Notes under the pieces: model-generated
Databases searched by the model: none
What the model was told of the DNA's origin: nothing
Seen by the model: the letters and a program-made list of their open reading frames with translations, nothing else
NCBI GenBank assembly: GCA_020726505.1
Contig: JAHLEZ010000021.1
Span: 62,001 to 126,000, forward strand
Source: Leptodontidium sp. MPI-SDFR-AT-0119
Lineage: Eukaryota; Ascomycota; Leotiomycetes; Helotiales; Leptodontidiaceae
Length of the DNA stretch: 64,000 bases
Direction: 5' to 3'
Made by a program: the position numbers and the translations under genes
Shown: positions 11,339 to 22,868 of the stretch, piece after piece
Layout: each line of letters starts with the position of its first letter
Position numbering within the stretch: the stretch's first letter is position 1

Positions 11339-13443
11339 ATGGACAATTTCATCTTCCTTGAACCCCTCACGCCCTCAAGTAGCCAACCTCGTTTGCCAGG
11401 TGGTACATCTTCAAATGTATCTCGACCATCTCTTGCATCTCGTTCCGATCTCCAAACCACATCACAATTCAATCAGCGAAACCATCTTTTGAAAAGCCAG
11501 CCGACCCAATCCCGAGATGTGAGCGATCTATCCAAGAAGAGCCACTCCTCAGATCAGCGTTGTAGAAATGACACCGTTCAAGACCAAGGTACGTGCCTAG
11601 ATTCCCGCCACAACCATTACCTCTAACGTTACGGATCAGACTCGACAGCACAAACCTCCCCAGATAGCGATGATGATGACGATGTACCGAGTATCGAGAA
11701 ACTCTTGTCGGGCAAATGGCAGAAGAACAGCTCAGCGAGCGCGGAGCCAAACGGCGTCGACGACGACGGCTTTGTTGATATAGATGACGTCCTGTCAAGC
11801 ACACAACCGAAGAGCATGCTAGCAAGCGCGAACCTGAACTCCGGTGGCATAGCTGTATTGGTCGACAATGGAAGTCGAGGTGGCAGCCCTGCTGATTCAA
11901 GCTGCTCCGATGTGGGAAGCAGTCAAGGTGAGCATCTTGCGTCTCAACTTGTCCAGGACCCAGTACTTATACGACCTCAGATCCGATTATACTGAGTGAT
12001 GATGAACCTGCGGGCGCTGAATCCGAGACCGACTGTAGTGATATTGACGTCGACGTCACACCTAAGAGCGTTTCTGACCCTCCACACGTGGCAGGCAGCG
12101 AGCTGGCGGATGGCGGCGGCATTGGCTCTGGCTCGGGAGCGGTACTTAGTCCTGGTCGTTTTGTCACCGACCATTCTGACGACCAGAACGATCACGACGG
12201 CGTATTTGACAACCCCCAGCCTCGCCTCTCCGCTGTCTGTCCAACGCCAGCCTCACATAACTCTGGGTCCGCGACACACCAAGCCAGTAAAACACAGGTG
12301 AATACCGACCTCATACAAGGAAGCACGAGCCACGGTGATTTCGACGATGTCAATGTTGCCGAGGAGTTGGAGGGCGAGGGTTTTGATGTCTTCGCTGAGG
12401 GAGACGAGGCTGACTCCCACTCTGCGAAAGGACCAACTTTACCGGCTACTTCCGACAAGAATTCATCCTCTCATAACAACATCACCGGGCTGCGGGATGC
12501 TCCGCCCGATGGCACTCAGTCTCCACTGCTCGCCTTGGCGGCGGCGGCGTCGCCCCACCAGCCAGACTTGAAGAACGGCCAACTGCCAAAGCAACTTCGC
12601 CGTGGTGCCAACAGACATGACCGCCGCAAACGTCTACGCACGGTAGCTCCCAGAGCGGTTACCACTGCCAGTACCGCTTCTGCCGCATCCGAATCCGCAG
12701 ATCTAGAAGAACCAAAGTCACGCATTCAAATCACAGCCCCGGACGAGGAATGGGAACACTGTGATACCGACCAGAGAATGGCAGACGGTGGAAGCGCCGA
12801 TGATTCTGACGACGAAGATTACGCTGACATGAGCGACCCCACTGGCCCTACGAGAGGTGGCCGGCTGCACTCTCGGAAACGGGCCAGGCGGACGAAGGAT
12901 CAGGCACACAACGATGCGGGAGGGCCTGCCAGTCATCCCCTCGACGTTTCACGCCAAGCTGCTCCAGTAGCCTCTTCCAGCGGGACGCAGGAGAGTGAAG
13001 AGATGTCCATCCACGGATATTTTACGCTGAAGACTGTCGCGTCGAAGGTCGTCTACTGTCTCACATTTTCTCAAGATTTGCTGCCGCTTCCTCAGCACAG
13101 GGGGCAGAGACAAGACAGTAACCTCGGCTGCGAACACTCTCAATCGTCTCCTCTTGATTGTGGAACGCGTCAGGCACCGCTGCCGCGCCAGACGATGCGC
13201 CGTTCATGGACACGAGAGACTACCTCTGACACTATCTCAACACGGAGACCGGGGAAGGAACTAACTGAAAGGCAAGAGATTCTACTGGCCAAGATGGTCC
13301 ACGACGACAAGACCTGGACAGAGATAGGAGGGCAATTCCCAGGCCACACTCTGCAGTCACTGAAGGAGAACTTCTTCACGAAGCAAGGGGGGAAGCCTCG
13401 GAAGCGGGGCCGAAAGCCTGGTGTAAGGGCCGTTGGCGTGTGA
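11339..13443 (+). CDS. SANT/Myb-like nuclear protein, 666 aa, intact family member
   Basis: Exons 11339-11588, 11640-11927 and 11981-13443; both introns (51 and 53 bp) are GT-AG and keep phase, 2001 nt in total. The first 600 residues are disordered and acidic, with basic patches (SRKRARRTKDQ, RHDRRKRLRT) and a SUMO-interaction-like motif DPIILSDDE formed across the second splice. Near residue 560 lies IHGYFTLKTVASKVVYCL. The C-terminus carries a Myb/SANT-like helix bundle (KELTERQEILLAKMVHDDK, TWTEIGGQFPGHTLQSLKE) and a basic tail KPRKRGRKPG like an AT-hook. A DNA- or chromatin-binding role is inferred. Broken relatives lie at 13.6, 15.3, 36.9 and 49.1 kb. Start chosen at the first ATG of an open exon with good splice phase. 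Confidence 0.7.
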
Positions 13444-13606
13444 ACAAGGACTCCAGCCTACTGGAGACTTGCGGATGCGTAGGATGCGAAAATGTTTGTT
13501 GTATAGAATTGTCTTGAATGTTGGTTTAAACCTATTTGCGGGAGTCAGCTTCCCTTTTTTTCAGCATGTACACGTGTTTAGAGCCTCACACAATTGCAAG
13601 TAGTCA

Positions 13607-15174
13607 TTGCAAGGTTCGTTAAATACGTACACGAATTACCGTCCAATGCCAGCCTCACGTCATCCAGGGTCCGCGACATACCAAGCCAGTAAAACACAGG
13701 TAGACGCGAACCTGATACAGGAAAGCATGAGCTTCGATGATTTCGACAATACCGATGTTACCGAGGAGTTGGAGGGTGGGGGGAAAGGGGGGGCCGTCGC
13801 AATGCAGTAGCAAAAAGAGCTCGGAGACCCAGATGTGGGTGATCAGGACTTGGTCGAGGTCGTCGACGCGGACGACCTGGAAGACAAGGAGGTCACCGAG
13901 ATCCTGCTAGCCGCAGAGCCTTAGATCCCAGACGAGCACCGTTTTCGACTGCGTGGGATACGCACCCAGCCCCTTGCTGGACGCCAGACAAAGACGACCC
14001 AGTACCGAGTCGTATTGGGGGATCGGTTGAACAGATCCGATTCTTGGTTCAATGAGGAAGACATAGGAATATCAATGCTACGGCCGTCTTATGAACGATC
14101 ATCTCAAGACTCGGTCCTACCGGTAGAAAGGGATGTTAGTCGAGTTCACCGCATGCGTTTAGGCAAGAGGAGCAAAGGCAAGAAAACGTTCGAGTACCTG
14201 GTTGATGAACCCCGCACCTGGATTACTGAAGATCAGTTGAGAATCTCACTCAGCCCTATGTTGGTCGCTGAGCTTAAAGGTAACTACTTACCTTATAAAT
14301 GCCCCGGTTTTGCAAATCTTGAGCAATAGGTTGCTGACGGAACATATTTCGAACAGGGTCTTGTCCTCGTCCTTTGAGCGAAGCACAACGTGATGTTCTT
14401 CTCAATCGCCATGCGTCACGAGCCTCTCGCTCATCTGCACCAGCCGACCCTGTCCTGGGGGGCAACCCTATAACACTGAAGCGAGGGCACCAAGACATGC
14501 ATACAGACATCAGTAGCGACACCCACCGTTCTGCGAACACTGATAACAATCACAACGCCTGCGATACAAGCGACGAGGACCCACGACCTGCAAAGAGACG
14601 AAAGCCACGCTCAGCATCTACTGTGACTCCAACCACCTCCCCAAGGCACGCCCCAAAGGTCCATGTCGGACAGGCTGGCCCCTTTGTTGCGTTGTCGATC
14701 GCCACACCTGAAATTGACGACGCGCGACTTCAGTTTGATCACGAGTGTCAGTCGACCTTCGTCGTTAATAGCCACCAGCACGCCTCGCGACCCTCCCGAA
14801 GCCCGTCTGAGGCATCAGAGGCGACACCAGTTACTGAGCATCGGCAGTGGCCATTCCAAGGCTTCTTGAAATACACCAGGATCGGAGATGATGTGACATA
14901 CAACCTTGAGTTCAAACTGCCCTCGGTCTCGGAGTACGTTCACATACCGATTGGTCCTGCAGCACTGGAGATCGATCACAAAGCTGCTGCACATTCCAAG
15001 ACACCTCAAACACCACTGAAGTCAAAGAAGGGCTGGGCTCCTTGGTCAGAGAAAGAGGATGCGATACTCCGGACAAGGAAGGACGGTTGTTCGTGGAAAG
15101 CGATCCATGAGGATCTCCCTGGCCGGAGCATGGGAGCCATCCAGGTGCGCTATTCGACCATGTTCAACAGATGA
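13607..15174 (+). pseudogene. Chromo-like plus SANT/Myb protein, two nonsense codons
   Basis: One frame is continuous from 13607 to 14279, then an intron (14280-14356) and 14357-15174. It is interrupted by TAG at 13808 and 13922, both one C-to-T step from CAG. The 5' part matches the neighbour gene (PASRHPGSATYQASKTQV versus PASHNSGSATHQASKTQV). The middle has two chromo-like stretches, YRVVLGDRL...WFNEEDIGISMLRP and FEYLVDEPRTWITEDQLR. The 3' exon has DTSDEDPRPAKRRKPR, FQGFLKYTRIGDDVTYNLEF and a Myb/SANT domain (GWAPWSEKEDAILRTRK, CSWKAIHEDLPGRSMGAIQ). If translation restarts downstream, a truncated SANT protein could still be made. Confidence 0.65.
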
Positions 15175-15289
15175 TGCTGCGCTCCGGCGACACTACAATT
15201 TGGAGTATTTTGCGGCAGCTCTGGGCATCGTACACTCAAGAACCCATGCGTTGTTCAGCTGCGTTAATTTCGGCTCCAGAGGTTTCCAT

Positions 15290-15415
15290 CCCCGCCGTCT
15301 GGTGCAGTCATTGAAGGAGAACTACTTCACGAAGCAGGGGGGAGAGCCTCGGAGGCGGGGTAAAGGTTGTTCGTGTTTGAAGGATACAAGCTCTCCTGAA
15401 GGCAGCGGATTCATC
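15290..15415 (+). pseudogene. 3' scrap of the SANT-like family
   Basis: LVQSLKENYFTKQGGEPRRRGK, split here by my reading as LVQSLKENYFTK plus QGGEPRRRGK, repeats the last helix and basic tail of the 11.3-13.4 kb gene, with the same following bases GGTTGTTCGTGTTTGAAGGA that occur at 37.6 kb. No start or upstream domain is present, so this is a third partial copy in the same cluster. Confidence 0.6.
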
Positions 15416-15602
15416 AGATGTGAGATGCTCAATATCTCTACACTCATTCATAGTCGCCGAGCAAATATTCTGCTCATTTCCTAGGACTGAGCTAGTAGCT
15501 ATAGGTTCCCACTTTAGAGATATCGCAATTACTCGATGGAATCTATATGCTCGAAACCTTGCTTTGCCTGCCACTATGAGAGATCTATCCCTACCCTCAC
15601 TC

Positions 15603-16300
15603 TTACTGATCACTTCGCCTGCTCTCCCCTCGAGTGATCAGCGGACATGCTGGGAAACTTTCGATGTACCGTTTCTTTTCTTCGTTCGTCTTGGGCTTCT
15701 CTGACGATCTCTGAATCCAAATGTTTTTCCCCCTTAAAAACTCCTCCAAGTCCTTCGCATCTTGGTCCCAGTCGGTCTGGAATACCCTAGACACTTATTC
15801 CCACTCTTCTTCGGGCCACCTGTATCGGAAAACCTTGCGGTACATGTTCATGTGCCGGTCTGTCACGATAAGTCCTTGGAGTTTAGGAAACTTTTTGTGG
15901 AATTTCACACTTCTGAGCTCGTATCCTGTTTTGCCAGTCAGATCTTTTGGAAGAACGTCCGCAATAATCTTGACATAGCGGAACACATATTGGTCATCGG
16001 GTTGCCAATTCAGCTGTGTCGATTCGCAGACGTAGATGTCACTCTCCGGTTGGAAAAATATCACACGTCGGTGATCTTGCGGCCGTGAATGGCGGAGGTA
16101 GCTACGACTGAGTCGCCCCAGGGCGAATTCTCTTGAGTCATGGCAGACGTATAACACGTAAGGAGTCAGGTACGAGTATATAATGCCATTTTGCGGATTG
16201 AGAAGCCTCGTTATCGAAGATTCGTTTTTGAGAAAAGGTTTTCTCTTAAATCTGATCTCGGATTTCTCTGGGAAACCGAGAAAAGCAAGGAAAGGTTGGA
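15603..16300 (-). pseudogene. 2EXR-domain protein, frameshifted and with nonsense codons
   Basis: The N-terminal 2EXR signature FSRFPREIRDQI is readable at about 16280-16242 and is followed by TAA where the family has Trp. The frame then shifts to one carrying YVLYVCHDSREFALGRL, RRVIFFQPESDIYV, QLRSVKFHKKFPKLQ-like sequence and YRWPEEEWE. A TAA at 15797 then precedes a same-frame continuation (VFQTDWDQDAKDLEEFLRG) to 15603. The 2EXR family is expanded in ascomycetes and of unknown function. At least one frameshift and two stops make this a pseudogene. Confidence 0.65.
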
Positions 16301-16984
16301 ACACATTTTCCCATTTCTTGCGAGCCTTCTCGCTGATCCTGAGGAGCTTGCATATCTAGGATTTATTAGCAAGAATTGGCGTACCAAGAAGGTATTGACT
16401 TACTAACTAAATCTGGGCGTGCTGTACCTAAAGGTTTCCGAGGCGATTGAGAAGGGGACTGGGCAGGTATGGTGAAAGCTAGAGGAGGAACAGCCTCTCT
16501 TTGATGTACAGGTGTCGTGGCTCTGGATCTACTGGGAACATACGGTACTTATACCTGCATCCCAGCTCAGGTGTCACTCATTGTTAATTCTCTAGTCTAT
16601 ATTTAGTGCGTAAGGGAATTCCAGGAATTGTGGAACGAGGCATGGGATGGTTTGTTGGTCTCACTCTCTGGCAATGGCGACCTTCTGTGCATGCAAGACT
16701 TCGCTTGGGTGTTCTTTGCTGATGCAAGTGCTGCCACTCAATGTGACGAGGTTGCCTAGGCTGAGCTTCCGGAGTCTACAAGTTGAGTGTACAACAGCTA
16801 GAACCCACTGCGAGAAAGCAAATGGACCTTGTACAGCTCATACCCCAGAAGAAGTAAGTAGTTTAGGATGCAATTGGTGGGAGTGATCAATTCGTGGGGC
16901 ATGGTACAGAAACGAGACGCTTCCGCTATTTTAGATAGTTTTTGCCATCCGTTTTCCCTCCGTCAATTTATGTTAAATACATGC
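16301..16984. other. Intergenic, nothing recognised
   Basis: No ORF with protein-like composition and no repeat were seen. Confidence 0.4.
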
Positions 16985-17404
16985 TCATGAAGGTTTCACC
17001 TTGTTCTTTTTATTGCTAGCATGAATCCACCCCCGTACAACAGATGCACCATCGATATCCTCTCGGTACTCCAACTCCTTTAATCTCTTCCCTTCCATAG
17101 CCTCTCTGGCATCAGCAACAGCCTTGTACTTGCTAATTGGTGGTTCTTGGTCGAAGTTTTCTAAGCAGATCCGACAGTACTCTCTAAGTACACCAGCGTC
17201 ATATTTCAGACAAACTAGGTGCTGCTCAAAAGTGACATCATCCAGTTCGACCCTTCTGTGGTGGTCAGAATTAAGCGCGCGACCGAGAGGGAGAAGATGC
17301 CCTTCTTCATCGAGATGGCCGAATACCAAATACATCTCGTGCTCATCGGAAGCGCGCCAAGAACCGAGTAGAACTCCTCGAGTTTCCGGTACGTTCCTTC
17401 TCAA
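16985..17404 (-). CDS. Hypothetical protein exon, 139 aa open frame
   Basis: The frame is open from a TAA at about 17490 down to the stop at 16985, and reads like a real protein: RGVLLGSWRASDEHEMYLVF, GHLDEEGHLLPLGRAL, then a charged helical part (YKAVADAREAMEGKRLKELE). It has no ATG before MYLVF. CTATGCAATGAACAG just upstream could be a 3' splice site, so this is probably the last exon of a gene whose first exon I could not define, or a 5'-truncated relic. The family is not recognised. Confidence 0.4.
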   Translation of the reverse strand: MRRNVPETRGVLLGSWRASDEHEMYLVFGHLDEEGHLLPLGRALNSDHHRRVELDDVTFEQHLVCLKYDAGVLREYCRICLENFDQEPPISKYKAVADAREAMEGKRLKELEYREDIDGASVVRGWIHASNKKNKVKPS

Positions 17405-18598
17405 ATCAGATGGCTTCGGGTTATTCGATTGGGAGACACTGGCTGTCGGGGCATTGATGAGCTGTTCATTGCATAGAAACCTCCGTTTGTATTATTCCGT
17501 ATAGTTGCACCTCAATTCTAGAGCCAATTAGTGGACGTGTGTGTTCAGTATAGTAAAGGTGTATGTACCACTGAACAAGTATGTTCGTTCGAATCTCCGA
17601 ATACTCTTTTACTGATTTCGATCTTGATCTGTGTTTCGACGTTGTTCCTGTCCACACTTCAAGGAATGCTCAAGTGCTTGGGCTTTCCAGGATGTTCTTA
17701 AATAGAAGTGGAAGAGTTTGCTTAGGTGCTTTCCTATGCACGTCCATTTATTCAGTCTCAACAACTTAGCCGACCCATTCCTCCACGCATCTGGGCATGC
17801 AGCAATGGACAGTCCTGCTACATGGGGCCACAGCGGAACCCTAAGTCTACAGCAGACACGCAATTAACCTCCAAAGTTCCTCCAATAGATTCTATGCCTT
17901 CTATTTCCTCCCTGCTCCACCCGCGTCGTGTCCCCTATGCATGCAAAACTGGTTTTGCATATTTGTCACCACTGCATTGTCAATGCAGTGACGGACTTGC
18001 AGGATTCGAGGCTGGCAAAGGGCGGAGCAATGCAAACAAATGGCGTGGCTTTGTTGGGTACAGCATCCTGTCAATCACCATGACAGTCAACTCGGCCCTT
18101 CTCACACACCTCCGGAAGGAAGCGCCGACGACATCTTGCAATGGCCAAAGGTTCCATGCTCAATATGCAGATTTGGGAGGAAGGTTACGGTATGTCGTTG
18201 GAGCCGTTCTTGGAAGTGAGATAAAATCAGCCACCCGAAAAGTACCATATCCAACCACCAGCTAGTCAGAATCATCAAAGGACCATGGTAGTAATATCAA
18301 ATAGTACATTCAATATACAATCTAGCAATAATATAGGTTATATCGGAGGCCTCAGACGCCAATCTAGCTCCTCCTATTTCAACAGTACAATCACTCTCAA
18401 ATCCACCAGATCCCACTTGATAACACATCGGGATATGTTCATCCTTAACCTCGTCGCCTCACAAAGACGATGTAGATTCTGGTGCCCGAGATCTGCTAGT
18501 ATTTCCAAATAGGTACCGCCGTCATGGCCCGCCTCCCGAACCATCGTACAACACGCCAGGGGCCGCCATATATCCACCTGGTGAAGGAGGAACTGACG
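17405..18598. other. Intergenic, nothing recognised
   Basis: The longest ORF (17726-18265, plus) lacks any recognisable motif and has the composition of non-coding sequence. No tRNA-like fold or repeat was noticed. Confidence 0.35.
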
Positions 18599-19750
18599 TC
18601 AATGGACATTAGCTTTGCACCAGCATTCCGTATGTTGACTAACCTTTAAGAGTTGCTCCCATTCACCTAGGACATCATCCAAACACCATGATAGATAGAC
18701 GGCATCGTTGAATTTTCGACGAAAGGCATTTTGTTCCTCCTTGGACCAAGTTTCGGAGGTCCGGGGTTCGGAGAAGGGTTGCTCGACTACAATCGTACAA
18801 GCGAGTAGAGTGATTTTCATGAAGTCTAGACGTGATAGAATTTGTGATGCAATGATTTTGGTGTTGCCCATGCCGGACAACATCTTCTCAAGTTGCTGAG
18901 TAGCTTCGTCAAGTATCCTGTAGTTGGCCTGGAGCTCACACCTTCGCCGGTGTGGTACCAAGCTCTTCTCAATAATAGAGGTCTCTTCATCGAGACTCCA
19001 TCGTTTCCGGAGCTGTTGTGTTCCTGCGTTACTGTCACCATGTTTCCTGCCGGCAAGTCGATCCTGGAGAACTAACCTGAACTCTTCGTAGAATTCGTGC
19101 TATCCGCTCCCTAGATATAGTTAGAACCTATATTTCCCTAGAGTCATGAGGCTTACAGCGAAGTTCTGATTTACTTTGGGCTCGATCTTGTGCTCGGACA
19201 ACAAATCTGTACTTTCTGAGTCTGAAGTTCTCATATCATAGTATCTTGTCAGATAAGGGAGAAGGAAGCTTACCAACGAAAGGTTCTGCCTTGACAATAC
19301 GTTCTGTGAGACTGCCATCAGCACGTCGGTATTCGAGATGATACACGGTCTCGGGCCAAGGGCTGGCATCAAGGCTGGGTGTCCACGACTCGGATTCGAA
19401 GAGACAATGCTCGAGATGTCCTTTGAGCTTCTGGGGCATGGGCTCCTCTTCCAGCCCCTCTGTACATTTCCGTTTGCGTTTCTTGGATGAAGGGTCGGTA
19501 TCCAACTTGGGCGGGGTGGAAGCTCGAACAACGCTCCAGCCGGGCCAGCCTTCCACATGAGTTGAATTGGACACTTCCTTCCATAACCAGGGACGTCAGT
19601 AAGCCAATCCTCATGGAGCTCTAGTGGAGGACATACATTCACCTTCTCGACATTATTCTCAATCGTGCTGTAAGTCACGGTCGTCTCTTGGGTGATTGTA
19701 TTCTTGGGCGGATCTGAAGTCCCGGGTGTGCTCCAGATGCGGCTAGTCAT
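18599..19750 (-). CDS. Hypothetical nuclear protein, four exons, 327 aa
   Basis: Exons 19750-19637, 19577-19274, 19221-19157 and 19099-18599; introns of 59, 52 and 57 bp have canonical ends (GTATGT, GTAAGC, GTAAGC) and the joined frame is 984 nt without a stop. The protein starts MTSRIWSTPGTSD and has a nuclear-localisation-like run SSKKRKRKC near residue 70. A 200-residue C-terminal helical half follows (HEFYEEFRLVLQDRLAGRK, ILDEATQQLEKMLSGMG, CLDDVLGEWEQLLKV). I do not recognise the family. The helical half could be a protein-interaction module. The exon structure is well supported by phase, less so the exact acceptor choices. Confidence 0.6.
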
Positions 19751-20536
19751 CGTGCATGTAGACAAGGGATACAGTGGAGTGAGGCGGACAAGTCTGGATG
19801 CTTTACCCTGCCCACAGGACCTGCTTGAGAAATGGACTAGTATGATCGGTGAGAGGATGAAGTGAGGCGAACCAACACAGCAGCGGTGAGAAGTTGAGGG
19901 ATAAGGAGGGCGTCTGCAGGTGGCCTCGTTCTGCAGGGACGCCCTCCTATATACGTCCCTTGAGGTTGGTCCTTTCATGGACATAGTCCAGAAACGAGAG
20001 TATGAACCGTCCCCCAGCCCGGATTCAGTGGAATCGTTTCCCGGTATCCACATGGCGCCAGGAGTAGGCAATAAGACCACGCGGGATTAGAAAGGTCCTT
20101 GTCCATGTGGGAGTCTCCCAGGTTGGAACGAGTTCGAATCCTGTCCTATTTCCACAGCTCAATGGGCGATCCCACAGCCTTTCCAATTTGGCGCCTTTGA
20201 CAGAGCTCCTCCAATTCTCAGCCGTAACAGGATTAGGAAGACCGTGATTTGATTTGTATCTAGCTGCTTTAACAAACACGATATGGACCAGCAATCGCGA
20301 CTTGCATTAGCATCGTGCAGATGGAAGCCGAGCATGTGGGGGTGGGGTGAGCTTCATCAGAGCTTGGAATACCTCCCGTGTCCGTTTGAACCGAATTCCA
20401 ACCCTAGTAGCCTGGACGTGCAACCCCAAGATCTTCAGCTCGGTTTTACCCCAGCAGCTTTCCAAGTCCTCAAATCTTCTTCCAAGGTCGCATCGATTAG
20501 GGTCATGCAAGGGCAACAAGCTAAGGGGCGGCCCCA

Positions 20537-20770
20537 CACAGCGCCCGTCTGGCCTCGAGTTCACACGACTTCAGCGCCCGTCCGAACTTGACTTCCCACG
20601 ATTCTTTTGCACGACTCACACAGCGCCCGTCTGGCCTCGAGTTCACACGACTTCAGCGCCCGTCCGAACTTGACTTCCCACGATTCTTTTGCACGACTTA
20701 CACAGCGCCCGTCTGGCCGCGGGTTCACACGATTTCAACGCCCGTCCGAACTTGACTTCCCACGAACTTC
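20537..20770. repeat. 82-bp tandem repeat, nearly three units
   Basis: CACAGCGCCCGTCTGGCC starts units at 20537, 20619 and 20701. Each unit has GTTCACACGACTTCAGCGC and CGTCCGAACTTGACTTCCC. Units 1 and 2 are almost identical; unit 3 has a few changes and is cut short. It ends about 30 bp before the ATG of the next gene, so it lies in that gene's promoter or leader. Confidence 0.9.
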
Positions 20771-20801
20771 TATTAGCCCTTTTTCCTGCCGAACTCTTAA
20801 G

Positions 20802-22355
20802 ATGACTTGTCGATTGGAGCCTGGTGTTTATTACACCGATGGAAATGGGTCGCCTCTGATCATTACTGATGTCGACTATCGTTCTTTCAGCCTGCCGATA
20901 TTGACGACTATCATCAGATCGCTGACCGATGCCTACAGAAGTGCTCTCGCTGCTAAACCTTACGTTCAAGCTTGTCACAAACTCCAGACTGCGGATCGAT
21001 CTTCCAAAGATATGGGCGACCTTCTCTCACTCCGTTATGGTGCCTCCGAGCCAGACCCATTACGAAATTTCCTCGTCAAGCTTTCTATTCGAGCCTTCTT
21101 AGGGGTTGGTTACTGTATCCCTCGGAAGTCATTGGAAGGGATAGATAGGAGTGACCATTCTCGATTTGTCCAATTCTGCGAAGTCACCGCAAGCAAAGTC
21201 CCCCAGACGCAAAGAACACGCCATGTTAAACGTGCACTTGGAGATATTGACAAGAAATATTTCTCCCGACTCCAACAGGAGTTGAATGGTAACCGTCAAC
21301 CATATACCTTTTAGGTCAGAATGCTGCTAACATTACTCTGGAAGATGCGTCTGATACCGAAGGTCAAACAACCACGGTGCTTCGTTCAACAGGTACAAAG
21401 CTTATTACCCAAGCCAAAAACACGTCGCAAAACCCACGAGAATCACGACCGTCAAGGAGTCCACTCATACACTCCGCCGTTCCCGACCCTTCAGAAATCC
21501 CAGTAGATCAGCCGTCATCGAAGCGTGCACGGATCGAGACGATTTCACCGAGCCCATCGAATTCCAGAGACTGGGGGGCACAGCAAAACGACCAATTGGA
21601 TACAACGAGAAGCGATGGACTGCGGATGCAAGTGGATTTGGAGGGGATGTCGACACATGGCCAGGAATTAGAAAGCGGTATGAGTGCAAACAAGATTTCG
21701 ACTACTGGTACAAATTGCTTATTTCGCCTCAAGTTTCGCGATCGTCGAATTCTCCTGAGCATTCAGATGATTCACAACCGTCGACCATATTCGACCCGGC
21801 TGCTTTGACCTCGCAAAATATGCAATCACAGCATTGTGCTTCTCGGGAATCGCGGCAATTCAACGTTCCCAACTCGACAACTCCAGCAGAAACAACGGAT
21901 CAAGAGAATCAAATGATAGCTCGAGATCGGACACTCATGATCTCTGACATCATTGAGAGCAATTCGTCACCTGGTCAAACCATGCCGCAGCTTCTTTCGT
22001 CAATGGCCCTTACCTGTACCAGTGAACACGATGGTGCAGAAGGTAAAAAGGCGTCACCAACAATTTTGATTCCAGCTAATCAGTGTTAGGTGGAATCATT
22101 TTCTACGAGGGCCGCCGTCAGGTAATCGCTCAAAAGGCACTTTTATTAAAGGCCCTCGAAGAGATTTGCGTGTCAGCATCAGTGATAACTACTGAAAGCA
22201 TTCACATCCTACCATTGGTTGAGTTTGTGTTCAGGCTGGAAGGTGTATTGTTCACTAGTAAGATGGAGATTTCTGGGGACGTAGCCAAGAAAATTACGAA
22301 GAATTTCAAGACGCAAAAGTTCAACGTCTATTTTCCCAGAGAGTTATCATCATAG
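20802..22355 (+). CDS. Hypothetical protein, four exons, 443 aa
   Basis: Exons 20802-21288, 21345-21392, 21512-22042 and 22090-22355 give 1332 nt in one frame; introns are 56, 119 and 47 bp. The second intron was chosen because only that acceptor class joins the frame reading IGYNEKRWTADASGFGGD and ECKQDFDYWYKLLIS. The N-terminal 160 residues look folded (MTCRLEPGVYYTDGNGSPL, LRNFLVKLSIRAFLGVGYCI). The centre is disordered, and the C-terminal 90 residues look folded again (GGIIFYEGRRQVIAQKAL, VFRLEGVLFTSKMEISGD). The family is not recognised. The stop codon overlaps that of the convergent gene at 22350. Confidence 0.6.
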
Positions 22356-22868
22356 TTTATAGTAGTAATAGAACTGAGCAAATCCTGCGATGTCATCCCC
22401 CTCTTCCACAGCAATAACGCACCATCCGCTGCCTTCTGGGCCGGTGCGAATTACTTTGTATCTCGTTCTGATCTCTGCAATACCCTCGCTATATTTGTTG
22501 AACAGGAGTGCGCATACTGCCGCGGGCACACTCACAATCCCGTTGCTGGGTATTGGATCCGGGCTCCTGGAGATGCTCTTTGCAGAAGTATAGACGGAAG
22601 TCAGCACATCGCATATATTTGACGCATAACTATTGGGGTGTCGTACGAGTTTTTTGACCGTGTTTTCAACAGCTTTAATGTCCATTATTATGCTAGTGAC
22701 GTCCACGACCCTCTCCTCCTCCTCCTCCTCCTCCTCTTCCTTGCCCTTCTTATTCTTCTTATCCTTATCCGTCATATCCTTCGAATCCTTCAAGTCTGCG
22801 GACCGCGAAAAATCGTAGTGTAGGCGTCGTAGTGATGGCTTGTGTAATCGGAGGCTTTCGAGATCCAA
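22350..22868 (-). CDS. Hypothetical protein with poly-Glu stretch, 3' exon(s)
   Basis: An open frame of 172 residues that extends further upstream without ATG (HRKLQQDIPLVCTGPSDLD) to a TAA at about 22970. CTTAACCAG there looks like branch plus acceptor, so an earlier exon is likely. It has a Lys/Asp-rich then poly-Glu stretch (KDKKNKKGKEEEEEEEEE) followed by a folded-looking end (VPAAVCALLFNKYSEGIAE, GSGWCVIAVEEGDDIAGF). It is convergent with the previous gene, overlapping by six bases at the stops. Function unknown. Confidence 0.5.
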   Translation of the reverse strand: MDLESLRLHKPSLRRLHYDFSRSADLKDSKDMTDKDKKNKKGKEEEEEEEEERVVDVTSIIMDIKAVENTVKKLVRHPNSYASNICDVLTSVYTSAKSISRSPDPIPSNGIVSVPAAVCALLFNKYSEGIAEIRTRYKVIRTGPEGSGWCVIAVEEGDDIAGFAQFYYYYKL

